Assembly: GCA_019638935.1 (NCBI GenBank) | Contig: JAHBSW010000005.1 | Coordinates: forward strand, 34,566 to 98,565 | DNA length: 64,000 bases | Reading direction: 5' to 3' | Source of the DNA: Cryobacterium sp. | GTDB taxonomy: Bacteria > Actinomycetota > Actinomycetes > Actinomycetales > Microbacteriaceae | Shown here: positions 34,955 through 43,338 of the stretch, piece after piece | How the letters are laid out: every line of letters starts with the position of its first letter | How positions within the stretch are numbered: the stretch's first letter is position 1 | Made by a program: the position numbers and the translations under genes | Notes under the pieces: generated by a model | What the model was told of the DNA's origin: nothing | Seen by the model: the letters and a program-made list of their open reading frames with translations, nothing else | Databases searched by the model: none

Positions 34955-35274
34955 TTGCTGTGTCGACCCCGGCGCGGCCGCGGGTCGCCGGCGTCATCGA
35001 GCTCGTCGACGTTGATCACGACCGGTCCGTCGAAGATGTCGTTCGCCCCGTCGCCCGGGATGGGCGCGGGAGCAGGAAGGATCGTCTCGCGTGCCCGCTC
35101 CTGGGCCGCCTCGTGGCGGGTCGGGGCGAAGATCTCGTCGCCGAGTGACATGAGACCGCCCATGCCGCTTCCGCGACGGCCCGAGCCGCGAAAATCGACG
35201 AGCCCTGCGCGCTGAAGCCCCCAGAGGAAGGCGACGACGCCCGCGGCGATCACCAGCCACCAGTACCAGTCCAC
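34951..35274 (-). CDS. Small single-pass membrane protein
   Basis: A 107-residue protein with an N-terminal membrane anchor (D-W-Y-W-W-L-V-I-A-A-G-V-V-A-F-L-W-G-L) and a cytoplasmic tail with R-G-S-G-R-R-G-S-G-M-G-G, a helical A-A-Q-E-R-A-R-E-T segment and a basic C terminus. No family recognised. GTG 35274 is chosen because TAGGCT (35287-35282) lies 7 nt upstream. It is translationally coupled to the DNA methyltransferase, so a joint role is possible but unproven. Confidence 0.65.
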   Translation of the reverse strand: MDWYWWLVIAAGVVAFLWGLQRAGLVDFRGSGRRGSGMGGLMSLGDEIFAPTRHEAAQERARETILPAPAPIPGDGANDIFDGPVVINVDELDDAGDPRPRRGRHSK

Positions 35275-35330
35275 GCGTGCAAGCCTAGCGAGCGGCGCCT
35301 CGGTCTCAGGTAGCCCGCGAACTTCTCGCC

Positions 35331-35414
35331 GGTTGAGTAGCCGACGCAGTCGGCGTATCGAAACCGTCGTGCACAGGGAGGTTTCGATACGCCCGCTTCG
35401 CGGGCTGCTCAGCC
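35331..35414. repeat. REP-like palindromic element of the GGTTTCGATACGC family
   Basis: Two inverted halves, 35331-35365 and 35380-35414, face each other across 14 nt. The outer parts match: GGTTGAGTAGC and the reverse complement of GGCTGAGCAGC, and GTATCGAAACC against GGTTTCGATAC. Each half has its own inner hairpin (GCCGACGCAGTCGGC; GCCCGCTTCGCGGGC). I know this element as a common intergenic repeat in Microbacteriaceae. It lies between the small membrane protein and the lipoate ligase gene and could act as a transcript end. Confidence 0.8.
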
Positions 35415-35429
35415 ATCGGAGATCGGCGA

Positions 35430-36479
35430 CTACGGAACGCGGTACAACCACTCCTGCGTCGAGAACTTCTCGCTCACGAGCTGCTCGGCGCGAGCGAGCT
35501 CCTCCGCGGTGATCGCCGACGGCGTGAGGCCGTAGAGACCCGCGAAGGTTCCCTTGAGCTGCTCGATGATCTCCGCCCGACTGAGCCCCGTCTGACTACG
35601 CAGGGGGTCGACGCGCTTCTCCGCACTCTTGGTTCCCTTGTCGCTCATCTTCTCGCGGCCGATACGCAGAACCTCGACCATCTTGGCGCTGTCCATGTCG
35701 TAGCTCATCGTCGCGTGGTGCAGCACCGCACCGGCACCGATGCGCTTCTGGGCGGCGCCCCCGATCTTGCCCTTGGCGCTCGTGATGTCGTTGAGCGGCT
35801 GGTAGAACGCATCGATGCCGAGCGCTCGCAGACCCGTGATGACCCACTCGTCGAGAAAGGCGTAGGAGTCGGCGAAGGTCATCCCGTGCACGAGTTCGGT
35901 CGGGGCGTAGATCGAGTAGGTGATCACCGAACCGGCCTCCATGAACATCGCCCCGCCGCCGCTGATGCGACGCACCACCTGAAAGCCGTACCTTTCAGCA
36001 TTCTCGAGGTCGACCTCGTTCTTGACCGACTGGAAGCTGCCGATGACGACACCCGGTTCGTTCCACTCCCAGATGCGCAGGGTGGGCTTGCGGCGGCCCG
36101 CGCCCACCTCCTCCGTCAGCACCTGGTCGAGTGCCATCTGCAGCACCGGCGGGTAGGCAGCGTCGTGAACGAGTTGCCACTCGTAGTCCGTCCACGAGCT
36201 CGCCTGCGCCAGTGAGCGGCGCACCGCGACCGCGACGGCCTCGGGACTGAAGCCGAGCAAGAGGGCATCATCGGGCAGGGCGTTGCGAACGGCCGTCGCG
36301 ATGGCTGAGGCATCCGCCTCGGTAGACAGGCCATTGACCGCCGAGTTGATGTCGTCGATCGCCTCGTCGGGCTCGAGAAAGAAGTCACCCGCGAGCCTGA
36401 AATTCGTGATGCGACCGTTCTCGACGTCGAGGTCGACGACGACGAGCTTGCCGCCCGGAACCTTGTACTCTCCGTGCAT
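35430..36479 (-). CDS. Lipoate-protein ligase family protein with N-terminal accessory domain
   Basis: A 349-residue protein. Residues 1-90 resemble the small accessory domain of lipoate ligases (H-G-E-Y-K-V-P-G-G-K-L-V-V-V-D, then G-D-F-F-L-E-P). Residues 105-349 form the catalytic LplA domain, with R-R-I-S-G-G-G-A-M-F and the lysine region S-A-K-G-K-I-G-G-A-A-Q-K-R. It would attach lipoate to E2 and glycine-cleavage H proteins in the cytoplasm. In E. coli LplA the accessory domain is C-terminal, so the order here is permuted. A GGAG site lies before ATG 36479. Confidence 0.82.
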   Translation of the reverse strand: MHGEYKVPGGKLVVVDLDVENGRITNFRLAGDFFLEPDEAIDDINSAVNGLSTEADASAIATAVRNALPDDALLLGFSPEAVAVAVRRSLAQASSWTDYEWQLVHDAAYPPVLQMALDQVLTEEVGAGRRKPTLRIWEWNEPGVVIGSFQSVKNEVDLENAERYGFQVVRRISGGGAMFMEAGSVITYSIYAPTELVHGMTFADSYAFLDEWVITGLRALGIDAFYQPLNDITSAKGKIGGAAQKRIGAGAVLHHATMSYDMDSAKMVEVLRIGREKMSDKGTKSAEKRVDPLRSQTGLSRAEIIEQLKGTFAGLYGLTPSAITAEELARAEQLVSEKFSTQEWLYRVP

Positions 36480-36550
36480 CGGTTCTCCAGTGTGGTCAGG
36501 ATTGGGGTTGTGCGATCGGGCCAGTCAAGCCTATTGCGCTCGGCGGCAGC

Positions 36551-37003
36551 TCACAGGGTCGGCAGTGCGGTGCCGGGTTCGGCGGGGACGAAACCGTCGA
36601 AGCCGTTGCTGCGCAGACGCGATCGCAGACGCGCGGCCGCTTCGTCCAGGTCATCCGGATGCGGATGCCGCTCGATGCCCGCGGGGTGGAACTCCCACGG
36701 CGACCACGACGGCCACACGTGAACGTGAACATGCGGAACCATGTAGCCCTCGATCATGACTCCCGCCCGATCGGAGTCCCATTCATCGCGCTGGGCGAGC
36801 CCGATGCGGTGTGCGACCGCCATGAGATGCACGACAAGGGACTCGGGCAGGTCGGTCCACCGATCCACCTCGATACGCGGAACGACGAGCGTGTGCCCCG
36901 GTTTACGCGGCTCGATGGTCAGGAACGCGACGCAGTGCTCGTCGTACCAGATGAACCGCGCGGGCGACTGACCGCGGATGATCTGGGTGAAGACAGTTGT
37001 CAT
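36551..37003 (-). CDS. HIT family protein
   Basis: A 150-residue histidine-triad nucleotide-binding protein. The N-terminal half has F-I-W-Y-D-E-H-C-V-A-F-L-T-I-E-P-R-K-P-G-H-T-L-V-V-P. The triad is V-P-H-V-H-V-H-V-W-P, whose middle His is the nucleophile for hydrolysing dinucleotides or AMP-lysine type substrates. ATG 37003 is chosen because homologues start near this point; an earlier frame adds 22 low-complexity residues. The physiological substrate is unknown. Confidence 0.85.
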   Translation of the reverse strand: MTTVFTQIIRGQSPARFIWYDEHCVAFLTIEPRKPGHTLVVPRIEVDRWTDLPESLVVHLMAVAHRIGLAQRDEWDSDRAGVMIEGYMVPHVHVHVWPSWSPWEFHPAGIERHPHPDDLDEAAARLRSRLRSNGFDGFVPAEPGTALPTL

Positions 37004-37044
37004 ATGGCTTGGCGTCGGGCAGTTCGGCTTCAGGCGATTCGGCG

Positions 37045-37908
37045 TCAGGCCACCCGCGAGCGAATCCACTCGATGGTGTCGGCGATGATCTCGTCGCGGT
37101 TCGTCTCGTTGAAGATCTCATGACGGGCATCCGTGTAGACGATGAGCTTGACGTCGGTGAGGGCGCTGCGCTTGAGGTAGTCGTCGGCGAGGCGCTTCAC
37201 GCTGTCGCCGACGGGCAGCGGGTCCTCGCTGCCGCCCTGGATGAGCACCGGGATGTCGTGCTCGATGTTCTTCGCTGGTCGACCGAGCAGCCGCAGCGAG
37301 TCGACGAGTCCGAACAGCTTGAGGGTCTGTGCTTCGAACGTGAGCGGGTCGGCGACGAACGCCTCCTGAATCGTGACGTCGCGGCTGAGCCACTCGACGC
37401 CGGTGCCGCCGGATGCGCGGTGCGACTTCGAGAGGTCGCCGCCGTTCATGTGCGTGAGGGTGCGGTACGCGGTGCCGGAGAGAATGAGGGCGTCGTAGTC
37501 GCTGGCGTCGTCGTCGATGAGCTTCTGGGCGATGATCGAGCCCCACGAGTGGCCGAGCAGCACGAGTGGCAGCCCCGGGTTCTCGTCGCGGATGATGCCG
37601 GTGAATTGACGCACCGCCGCAACCGTGGCGGGAATGCCACCGACTCCGAGCTTGCCGAGCTTGGAGTGGTCGCCGCCGTGCTGGCCGAGTCCGGTTGCGC
37701 CGTGTCCGCGGTGCTCGTCGGCGTAGACGGAGTAGCCCGCCGCAACGAGCTTCGTCGCGAGCGCTTCGTAGCGCATCGCATGATCACCGAGTCCGTGCAG
37801 AAGCTGCACAACAGCGCGCGGTTCGACGGCTGCCCACACGTGAAAGTGGATCGTGACGCCGTGCGCGTCGACGTAGGTGCGGTCCTCTCGTGCTGCAATC
37901 GCTGTCAC
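37045..37908 (-). CDS. Alpha/beta hydrolase, monoacylglycerol lipase-like
   Basis: A 287-residue serine hydrolase. Oxyanion motif L-L-H-G-L-G-D-H-A-M-R-Y, nucleophile elbow L-G-H-S-W-G-S-I-I, acid in Q-G-G-S-E-D-P-L-P-V-G, and final His in D-A-R-H-E-I-F-N-E. The H-G-x-G-D-H and D-x-R-G-H-G pattern (A-D-E-H-R-G-H-G) is typical of monoglyceride lipases and lysophospholipases. GTG 37908 is preceded by GAGGAGG. It is divergent from the MarR gene; the palindrome in between may control it too. Confidence 0.85.
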   Translation of the reverse strand: MTAIAAREDRTYVDAHGVTIHFHVWAAVEPRAVVQLLHGLGDHAMRYEALATKLVAAGYSVYADEHRGHGATGLGQHGGDHSKLGKLGVGGIPATVAAVRQFTGIIRDENPGLPLVLLGHSWGSIIAQKLIDDDASDYDALILSGTAYRTLTHMNGGDLSKSHRASGGTGVEWLSRDVTIQEAFVADPLTFEAQTLKLFGLVDSLRLLGRPAKNIEHDIPVLIQGGSEDPLPVGDSVKRLADDYLKRSALTDVKLIVYTDARHEIFNETNRDEIIADTIEWIRSRVA

Positions 37909-37965
37909 TGCGCCTCCTCATTCGATCCCCAGTGTATTGATTCGCCTTCGCGCATGGGCGCAAAC

Positions 37966-37984
37966 TTTAGTTAGGCTAACTAAA
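37966..37984. promoter_or_regulatory. Perfect 19-bp palindromic operator before the MarR gene
   Basis: TTTAGTTAG-G-CTAACTAAA is a perfect inverted repeat. Its left end coincides with a possible -35 (TTTAGT, 37966-37971), 17 bp from -10 TATGAT (37989-37994), so a bound repressor would block the MarR-MFS promoter. This is the usual design of MarR autoregulation. Confidence 0.8.
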
Positions 37985-38002
37985 TTGCTATGATGGATGT
38001 CT

Positions 38003-38419
38003 ATGCCACATCTGCCTGCTCAAGAACTTCGATTCGCGATTCAGCGACTCAGCCGGCGCATCCGTCTCAATCAGGCGAACACCGACGTCACCGAGGGCCA
38101 GCGCGCGGTGCTCTTCACCCTCTTCTCCGATGGCCCCCAGTCACTCAGTGCTCTCGCCGAGAGCGAGCATGTGAGCCCGCCGAGCATGAATCGCACCGTC
38201 AACCTGCTCATCGACCTGGGGCTGGTCTCGCGCGAGGCCGACGACGATGACGGCCGTAAGATCTCGGTCGCGCTGACGGATGCCGGTCGCGAGTTCGCCA
38301 TGGAGACTCGCCGCCGCCGAGACGCCTGGTTCACCCTCCGGCTCGAGACACTCACGACCAAGGAGCGAAAGATTCTCGAGCAGGCCACCCCGATCCTTAA
38401 GAAGCTGATCGACGAATGA
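38003..38419 (+). CDS. MarR-family transcriptional regulator
   Basis: A 138-residue winged-helix repressor. Recognition region S-P-P-S-M-N-R-T-V-N-L-L-I-D-L-G-L-V-S-R, followed by the wing D-D-D-D-G-R-K-I-S-V-A-L-T. It probably represses itself and the efflux pump downstream, and lets go on binding a small toxic compound. Two ATG codons (37997, 38003) are in frame. I prefer 38003, 8 nt from the TATGAT box. It overlaps the MFS gene by 4 nt (ATGA). Confidence 0.87.
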   Translation: MPHLPAQELRFAIQRLSRRIRLNQANTDVTEGQRAVLFTLFSDGPQSLSALAESEHVSPPSMNRTVNLLIDLGLVSREADDDDGRKISVALTDAGREFAMETRRRRDAWFTLRLETLTTKERKILEQATPILKKLIDE

Positions 38420-39738
38420 AGGCGATGTTCCGCTCGCTCGGGGTGTTCAACTACCGGGTCTGGTTCGTCGGCGCCCTCGTGTCGAACATCGGCGCGTGGA
38501 TGCAGCGCACGGCCCAGGACTGGATCGTGCTCACCGAGCTCACCGACCACGACGCCGCCGCCGTGGGAATCTCGATGGCGCTGCAGTTCGGACCACAACT
38601 GCTGCTCGTTCCCCTCACCGGAGTCATCGCCGACCGCGTCGATGCCAAACGGGCGCTCGTCGTGACTCAGGCGATCATGGGGGTGCTCGCCCTCGGCCTC
38701 GGTGTGATCGTCATTCTCGGTGTCGCCGAGTTGTGGCACGTCTATCTGTTCGCCCTCGGCATTGGTGTGGTTGCCGCGATCGATGCGCCCATTCGACAGA
38801 CCTTTGTCGCTGAGCTCGTCGAGAAGAGGTATCTCGGCAACGCCGTCTCGCTCAACTCGGTGTCGTTCCACTTGGCGCGCATGATCGGCCCCGCTGTGGC
38901 TGGGTTCCTAGTGGTTCTGCTCGGCGCCGGCTTGGTCTTCATCATCAATGCCACGACCTTCGGCGCGACACTGCTCGCACTCGCGCTCGTGCGACGCGCG
39001 TTCCTCCACCTTCAGCCCCGCGCGGGCCGGGCAAAGGGTCAGGTGCGAGAGGGGTTCGCCTACGTGCGCACGCAGCCCACGATCGTCGCGATCATGGCCA
39101 TGGTCGGGGTCATGGGTGCACTCGGTCTCAACTTCGCCATCAACATCTCGACGATGGCGACAGTCGAGTTCGGCAAGGGTGCGGGTGAGTTCGGCGTTCT
39201 CACGTCGGTCATGGCGATCGGTTCGGTGACGGGCGCACTGCTGTCCGCGCGACGCGAGAAACCGCGTATGGGCATCGTCATCTGGTCCAGCGCCCTTTTC
39301 TTTGTCAGCTGTGCCGTCGCGGCCGTCATGCCGACCTACGAACTCTTCGCGGTCTCGCTGGTGGTGGTCGGCTTCGCCGTACTCACGTTCATGACCAACG
39401 CGAACGCCTTCATCCAGACCAATGTCAACCCCGTGATGCGCGGTCGCGTCATGGCGCTCTACATGGCGATCTTCGTCGGTGGAACCCCCGTCGGTGCCCC
39501 CTTTGTCGGTTGGGTCGTCAATGAGGTCGGACCCCGCTGGGGTGTCGGCGTTGCCGCGATCGCCGGCTTGATCACGACGGGAATCGGTCTCGTCTGGCTC
39601 ATCAGGCACCGTGAGCTTCGCCTACGCTTCTCACGTTCCAAGCGGTGGTTGCACCTCACCTACCTCGGCGACGCGCGAGCGCGCGAACTCGCAACGCAGG
39701 AGATCGCGGTCGTCGAGGCCGAGGTGCAAAGATCCTGA
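38416..39738 (+). CDS. MFS efflux transporter (MFS_3/EntS-like)
   Basis: A 440-residue major facilitator with about 12 helices. It starts F-R-S-L-G-V-F-N-Y-R-V-W-F-V-G, typical of the EntS/DHA3-like exporters. It has the motif V-I-A-D-R-V-D-A-K-R-A-L-V-V and the helix-5 region S-V-S-F-H-L-A-R-M-I-G-P-A-V-A-G. Coupled to MarR, it most likely exports a drug or siderophore-like compound. The 3' end is 1 bp from the convergent MFS gene of the same superfamily branch. Confidence 0.87.
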   Translation: MKAMFRSLGVFNYRVWFVGALVSNIGAWMQRTAQDWIVLTELTDHDAAAVGISMALQFGPQLLLVPLTGVIADRVDAKRALVVTQAIMGVLALGLGVIVILGVAELWHVYLFALGIGVVAAIDAPIRQTFVAELVEKRYLGNAVSLNSVSFHLARMIGPAVAGFLVVLLGAGLVFIINATTFGATLLALALVRRAFLHLQPRAGRAKGQVREGFAYVRTQPTIVAIMAMVGVMGALGLNFAINISTMATVEFGKGAGEFGVLTSVMAIGSVTGALLSARREKPRMGIVIWSSALFFVSCAVAAVMPTYELFAVSLVVVGFAVLTFMTNANAFIQTNVNPVMRGRVMALYMAIFVGGTPVGAPFVGWVVNEVGPRWGVGVAAIAGLITTGIGLVWLIRHRELRLRFSRSKRWLHLTYLGDARARELATQEIAVVEAEVQRS

Positions 39739-39739
39739 G

Positions 39740-41074
39740 TCAGGGCAGCGGATTCTCCGCGTCATACCTATTGATCGACGTCATCCGCACGATGACGAGC
39801 GTGAGCGCCATGATGAGCACCCCGCCGAGCAGCGGCGGGAACCACAGCACGGAACCCACGACCGTGAGGCCGATGTAGACGTCGCCGACGCGAGGACCGC
39901 CTCCCGCGACGACGATGAAGACACCCTGAAGACGTCCGCGCATGTTGTCGGGAACCGCCGCGACCATCATCGTGTTCCTGAAGATCATCGACACGTTGTC
40001 GCTCGCACCCGCGCCGGCGAGGGCAAGCGAGGCGAGCCCGATGGCCGTCCAGTTCGCCCCCGAGATGTCGGCGGTCGTCGGCCATGCCCCCGCGATCAGC
40101 AGCACCAGCCCGAATGCCGAGGTGAAGACGCCGTAGACGACCACCGAGACGCCGATCGCACGACCCTGCCAGCGCACGTTGCCCGCCTGCCCTGAGAACA
40201 GGCTGCCGACGATCACCCCCACCGCGCCCGCCGAGGTGAGGATGCCGACCGTGATCGCGCCCCCGCCGAGCAGCAGTGCGCCCACCGCCGGGAACAGCGC
40301 GTGCGGACGTCCGAACGCCATGGCGACGATGTCGATCCAGAACGAAGCGCGAATATTGGGCGCGTTCCGCAAGAACAGCAGCCCCGACTTGAGTGCTGTC
40401 CACCCCGGCTTTCGCACCTCCCCCTCGGGCAGGATCTTCGGAAGTCCGACGATCCCCGCGAAGGCGGCGGCGAACAGCACCACGTCGACGGAGTAGGTCC
40501 ACGCGAACCCGACGGTCGCGACAAGCACCCCCGCGAGCGCCGGCCCCACCGTGACCGCGACACCGAAGCTCATCCCGTTGAGCGCCGACGCGGCGGGAAG
40601 CAGTCTGACGCCGATGAGCCGCGGAACGATCGCCTGTCGCGTCGCGATCAGCACCGTTCCCGCCATTGCGTTGAGTGCGGTGAGCACGTAGAGCGTTCCC
40701 ACGGTCTCGAGGCCCAGCCACGCGAGCAGCGCGATCACCGCGGTCGCCGCCCAGGCAACGGTGGCCGACAGGAGTGCCACCAGCCTGCGATCGAACGCGT
40801 CGGCAAGCATCCCGCCATAGAGTCCGGCGATGAGCATCGGCACGAGCGCCACACCGCCGACCATCGCCACCGCGAAGGTCGAGTGGGTGAGGTCGTAGAC
40901 GTGCAGCCCGACCGCTACGACGGTCATCTGCGTGCCGATGCCCGCGACCGCGTTGCCAAACCACAGGCGTGCGAAAGCAGGACTCTCGCGCAGTGGAGTC
41001 AGGTCGACGAGGTTGCGTCGACGAGGAGGTTTGGTGGAGATGGTCGTGCCCTTCACGCGCTCGCGGCCAAGCAC
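39740..41074 (-). CDS. MFS transporter (MFS_3-like)
   Basis: A 444-residue major facilitator of the same branch as its convergent neighbour. It begins P-L-R-E-S-P-A-F-A-R-L-W-F-G-N-A-V-A-G-I-G, with G-G-M-L-A-D-A-F-D-R-R-L-V-A-L in loop 2-3 and N-G-M-S-F-G-V-A-V-T-V-G-P-A-L-A-G in helix 5. Substrate unknown. The start is uncertain: GTG 41074 and GTG 41056 are both possible, and neither has a good ribosome binding site. Confidence 0.85.
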   Translation of the reverse strand: MLGRERVKGTTISTKPPRRRNLVDLTPLRESPAFARLWFGNAVAGIGTQMTVVAVGLHVYDLTHSTFAVAMVGGVALVPMLIAGLYGGMLADAFDRRLVALLSATVAWAATAVIALLAWLGLETVGTLYVLTALNAMAGTVLIATRQAIVPRLIGVRLLPAASALNGMSFGVAVTVGPALAGVLVATVGFAWTYSVDVVLFAAAFAGIVGLPKILPEGEVRKPGWTALKSGLLFLRNAPNIRASFWIDIVAMAFGRPHALFPAVGALLLGGGAITVGILTSAGAVGVIVGSLFSGQAGNVRWQGRAIGVSVVVYGVFTSAFGLVLLIAGAWPTTADISGANWTAIGLASLALAGAGASDNVSMIFRNTMMVAAVPDNMRGRLQGVFIVVAGGGPRVGDVYIGLTVVGSVLWFPPLLGGVLIMALTLVIVRMTSINRYDAENPLP

Positions 41075-41157
41075 GCCAAGCGGGCGGCCAACTAGAAGCG
41101 TACTCCTGATGGGATCAGGCCACGCCGGTGTCAGCAGTGGGCGCCGGGGCGACAGCC

Positions 41158-42018
41158 TTAGCTACGCAACTCCAGGGTGCAGCACTTGACCCCGCCGCCG
41201 CCACGCAACAGTTCGGAGAGATCCACGCCGATCGGGTTGTACCCGCGCTCGCGCAGCGACGCCTCGAAGCCTTTCGCGCGCGACGCGATGACGACGTTGT
41301 AGCCGTCGGAGTAGGAGTTGAGTCCGAGAACGGATGCGTCCTCTTCGCTGACGATGACGGCATCCGGGAATCGACTCTCGAGCTCAGCGAGTCCCTCGGC
41401 GCTGAAGGCGGAGGGGAGGTACGCGATGTTCTGCTTTCCGTCGGAGTCGGGAACCGGGTCGAGCACCGCGATGGCCGTGTCGAGGTGGTAGAAGCTCGGG
41501 TTGACGAGTTCGAAGCTCACGACCTCGCGGCCGAAAATTTCTGCGACCTCGGTGTGGCTGCCCGTGTCGCTGCGGAATCCATAGCCGCCGAGAATGACGT
41601 CGCCGACGAGCAAGAAGTCACCCTCGCCCTCGTTGGTGTGCTCGGGAACGCGAACGTCGAACCCGTTGTCGCCGAACCACCGCATGTAGGCGGGGCCCTC
41701 AGGAACGCGCTCGTCGTAGCGGAACTTCGCCCCGTACGCGATGTTGTCGATCACGAACCCGCCGTTGGCGGCGTAGACCATGTCGGGCAAGCCCTCGATC
41801 GGATCGATGAGCTCGACGTTGATACCGAGCTCGCGATAGGTGTCGTACAGCACCTGCCACTGGCTCACCGCGAGCCCGGTATCGGTCGGCACTTCGGGGT
41901 GCATCCACGGGTTGATGCGATAGTCGACCGTGAAGAACTCGGGTCGGCACATGAGGATCGTACGCTCGGTGGCAACGCGGGCGGGTGCGTCAGCCGAGAC
42001 ATCCGTTTGAGTCGTCAT
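41158..42018 (-). CDS. Dimethylargininase / arginine deiminase-like amidinotransferase family protein
   Basis: A 286-residue guanidine-modifying enzyme. It starts I-L-M-C-R-P-E-F-F-T-V-D-Y-R-I-N-P-W-M. Then come A-N-G-G-F-V-I-D, the general-base region N-P-S-F-Y-H-L-D-T-A-I, and the nucleophilic Cys in G-G-V-K-C-C-T-L-E-L. Such enzymes hydrolyse N,N-dimethylarginine or arginine to citrulline. ATG 42018 has GGAGAA 7 nt upstream. It is divergent from an Lrp regulator that probably controls it in response to an amino acid. Confidence 0.85.
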   Translation of the reverse strand: MTTQTDVSADAPARVATERTILMCRPEFFTVDYRINPWMHPEVPTDTGLAVSQWQVLYDTYRELGINVELIDPIEGLPDMVYAANGGFVIDNIAYGAKFRYDERVPEGPAYMRWFGDNGFDVRVPEHTNEGEGDFLLVGDVILGGYGFRSDTGSHTEVAEIFGREVVSFELVNPSFYHLDTAIAVLDPVPDSDGKQNIAYLPSAFSAEGLAELESRFPDAVIVSEEDASVLGLNSYSDGYNVVIASRAKGFEASLRERGYNPIGVDLSELLRGGGGVKCCTLELRS

Positions 42019-42162
42019 GGTGTTCTCCATCGGTTGTTCTGATCGCTGCCGTTTTGTGTCGACTGCCATTATGCGCCGCAAACTGCTCAATTGTGACCGA
42101 GTTGACGCAGAAATCTCGCGTTCTTTCTCGCTCAACGCAACGATTCGCCGTATGCTCGAGGC

Positions 42163-42603
42163 ATGGACAGTCTCGATCACGGCATCCTCGACCTGCTCCG
42201 GCAGAACTCCCGTGCGGGCTACGGTGACATCGGCGAGGTCATCGGGCTCTCGGCGTCGGCCGTCAAACGGCGCGTCGACCGCCTCGTGGCAGACAAGGTC
42301 ATCCGAAGCTTCACGATTCAGGTCGATCCTGCCGTCGATGGGATGGCAACCGAGGCCTACGTGGAGCTGTTCTGCCGCGGCACCGTGTCGCCCGACGAGC
42401 TCCGCAGGATTCTTGCGGCCGTTCCCGACGTCGTCGACGCGGGCACGGTGACCGGCAGCGCCGACGCTATCGTGCACATGCGCTCACGTGACATCGCGAG
42501 CCTCGAAATCGCGCTGGAGCGCGTGCGCGACGCCCCCAACGTCGATCACACGCGCAGCGCGATCGTGCTCTCAAAGCTCATCCACCGCCCGTACGACGCA
42601 TAG
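42163..42603 (+). CDS. Lrp/AsnC-family transcriptional regulator
   Basis: A 146-residue regulator. Helix-turn-helix with S-R-A-G-Y-G-D-I-G-E-V-I-G-L-S-A-S-A-V-K-R-R, then the RAM ligand-binding domain with V-D-A-G-T-V-T-G-S-A-D-A-I-V-H-M. TATGCT (42151-42156) lies 6 nt before ATG 42163, a leaderless arrangement. The 144-bp gap to the dimethylargininase gene has a loose CAATT-N7-AGTTG inverted repeat (42088-42104) that may be its site. Confidence 0.88.
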   Translation: MDSLDHGILDLLRQNSRAGYGDIGEVIGLSASAVKRRVDRLVADKVIRSFTIQVDPAVDGMATEAYVELFCRGTVSPDELRRILAAVPDVVDAGTVTGSADAIVHMRSRDIASLEIALERVRDAPNVDHTRSAIVLSKLIHRPYDA

Positions 42604-42610
42604 GGAAGCT

Positions 42611-43183
42611 CTACGCCGCAGCAGCCTGCTGCTGCTCGCGCAACGGCTTGAGCGCGCGAGCCCAGCGCGCGATCTGCGCGACCTGAGTCTCGAGCTCAGT
42701 GAGGTGGGCCGCTACCGGCTTGCAGAGCGAGAAGTTCTCGAAGTCGGTGAAGAGCGAGAGCATGACGTTCTGACGAACGTCGGCCACCTGCAGTTCGGCG
42801 AGAACCTGACGCAGGTGCTCATTGGCCCGAACGCCGCCCATGGAGCCATAGCTGACGATGCCCGCGGCCTTGTCGTTCCATTCACGGTTCAGGTACGCGA
42901 TCGCGTTCGTGAGCGCAGCGGGGATCGTGTGGTTGTACTCACCGGTCACGAAGATGTAGCCATCGAACTGGTCGATCACGGCGGCCCACTTCTTGGTGTG
43001 GTCGTTCTCAGCACCGCCGGGAACGGGCTCGTCGAGCAAGGGGAGGTCGTAGTCGGCGATGTCGACGATGTCGAAGTCGACGCCCGCAGCTTTGGCGTTG
43101 TTTTTCACCCAGTTGGCGACATCGAGGCTCTTGCGTCCGGGGCGAGTGGTACCGACGATGATGCCGATCTTGAGGTCTGACAC
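42611..43183 (-). CDS. NADPH-dependent FMN reductase
   Basis: A 190-residue flavodoxin-like reductase. The FMN phosphate loop is G-T-T-R-P-G-R-K-S, and the second conserved region G-E-Y-N-H-T-I-P-A-A-L-T-N-A-I follows near residue 80. It would reduce quinones or azo compounds in the cytoplasm. GTG 43183 follows an AAAGGA site. An inverted repeat TTGAA-TG-TTCAA lies about 95 bp upstream. Confidence 0.88.
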   Translation of the reverse strand: MSDLKIGIIVGTTRPGRKSLDVANWVKNNAKAAGVDFDIVDIADYDLPLLDEPVPGGAENDHTKKWAAVIDQFDGYIFVTGEYNHTIPAALTNAIAYLNREWNDKAAGIVSYGSMGGVRANEHLRQVLAELQVADVRQNVMLSLFTDFENFSLCKPVAAHLTELETQVAQIARWARALKPLREQQQAAAA

Positions 43184-43274
43184 GGTGGTGTCGTCCTTTC
43201 ACGAAGTTCTTGAGGGATGTGCGAGACCTCGCGTTCGAGAACGAGGTTCGCCTCGTCCCAGTCTAGCCGCATAG

Positions 43275-43286
43275 TTGAATGTTCAA
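43275..43286. promoter_or_regulatory. Candidate operator upstream of the FMN reductase
   Basis: TTGAA-TG-TTCAA has perfect 5-bp arms. MarR-type regulators often use TTGAA/TTCAA sites before quinone reductases. No regulator gene is adjacent, so the assignment is tentative. Confidence 0.35.
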
Positions 43287-43338
43287 TTACACACGCATAG
43301 TGACAAACGCATGAACTTCGCTGACCGCTCTCGAGCGT

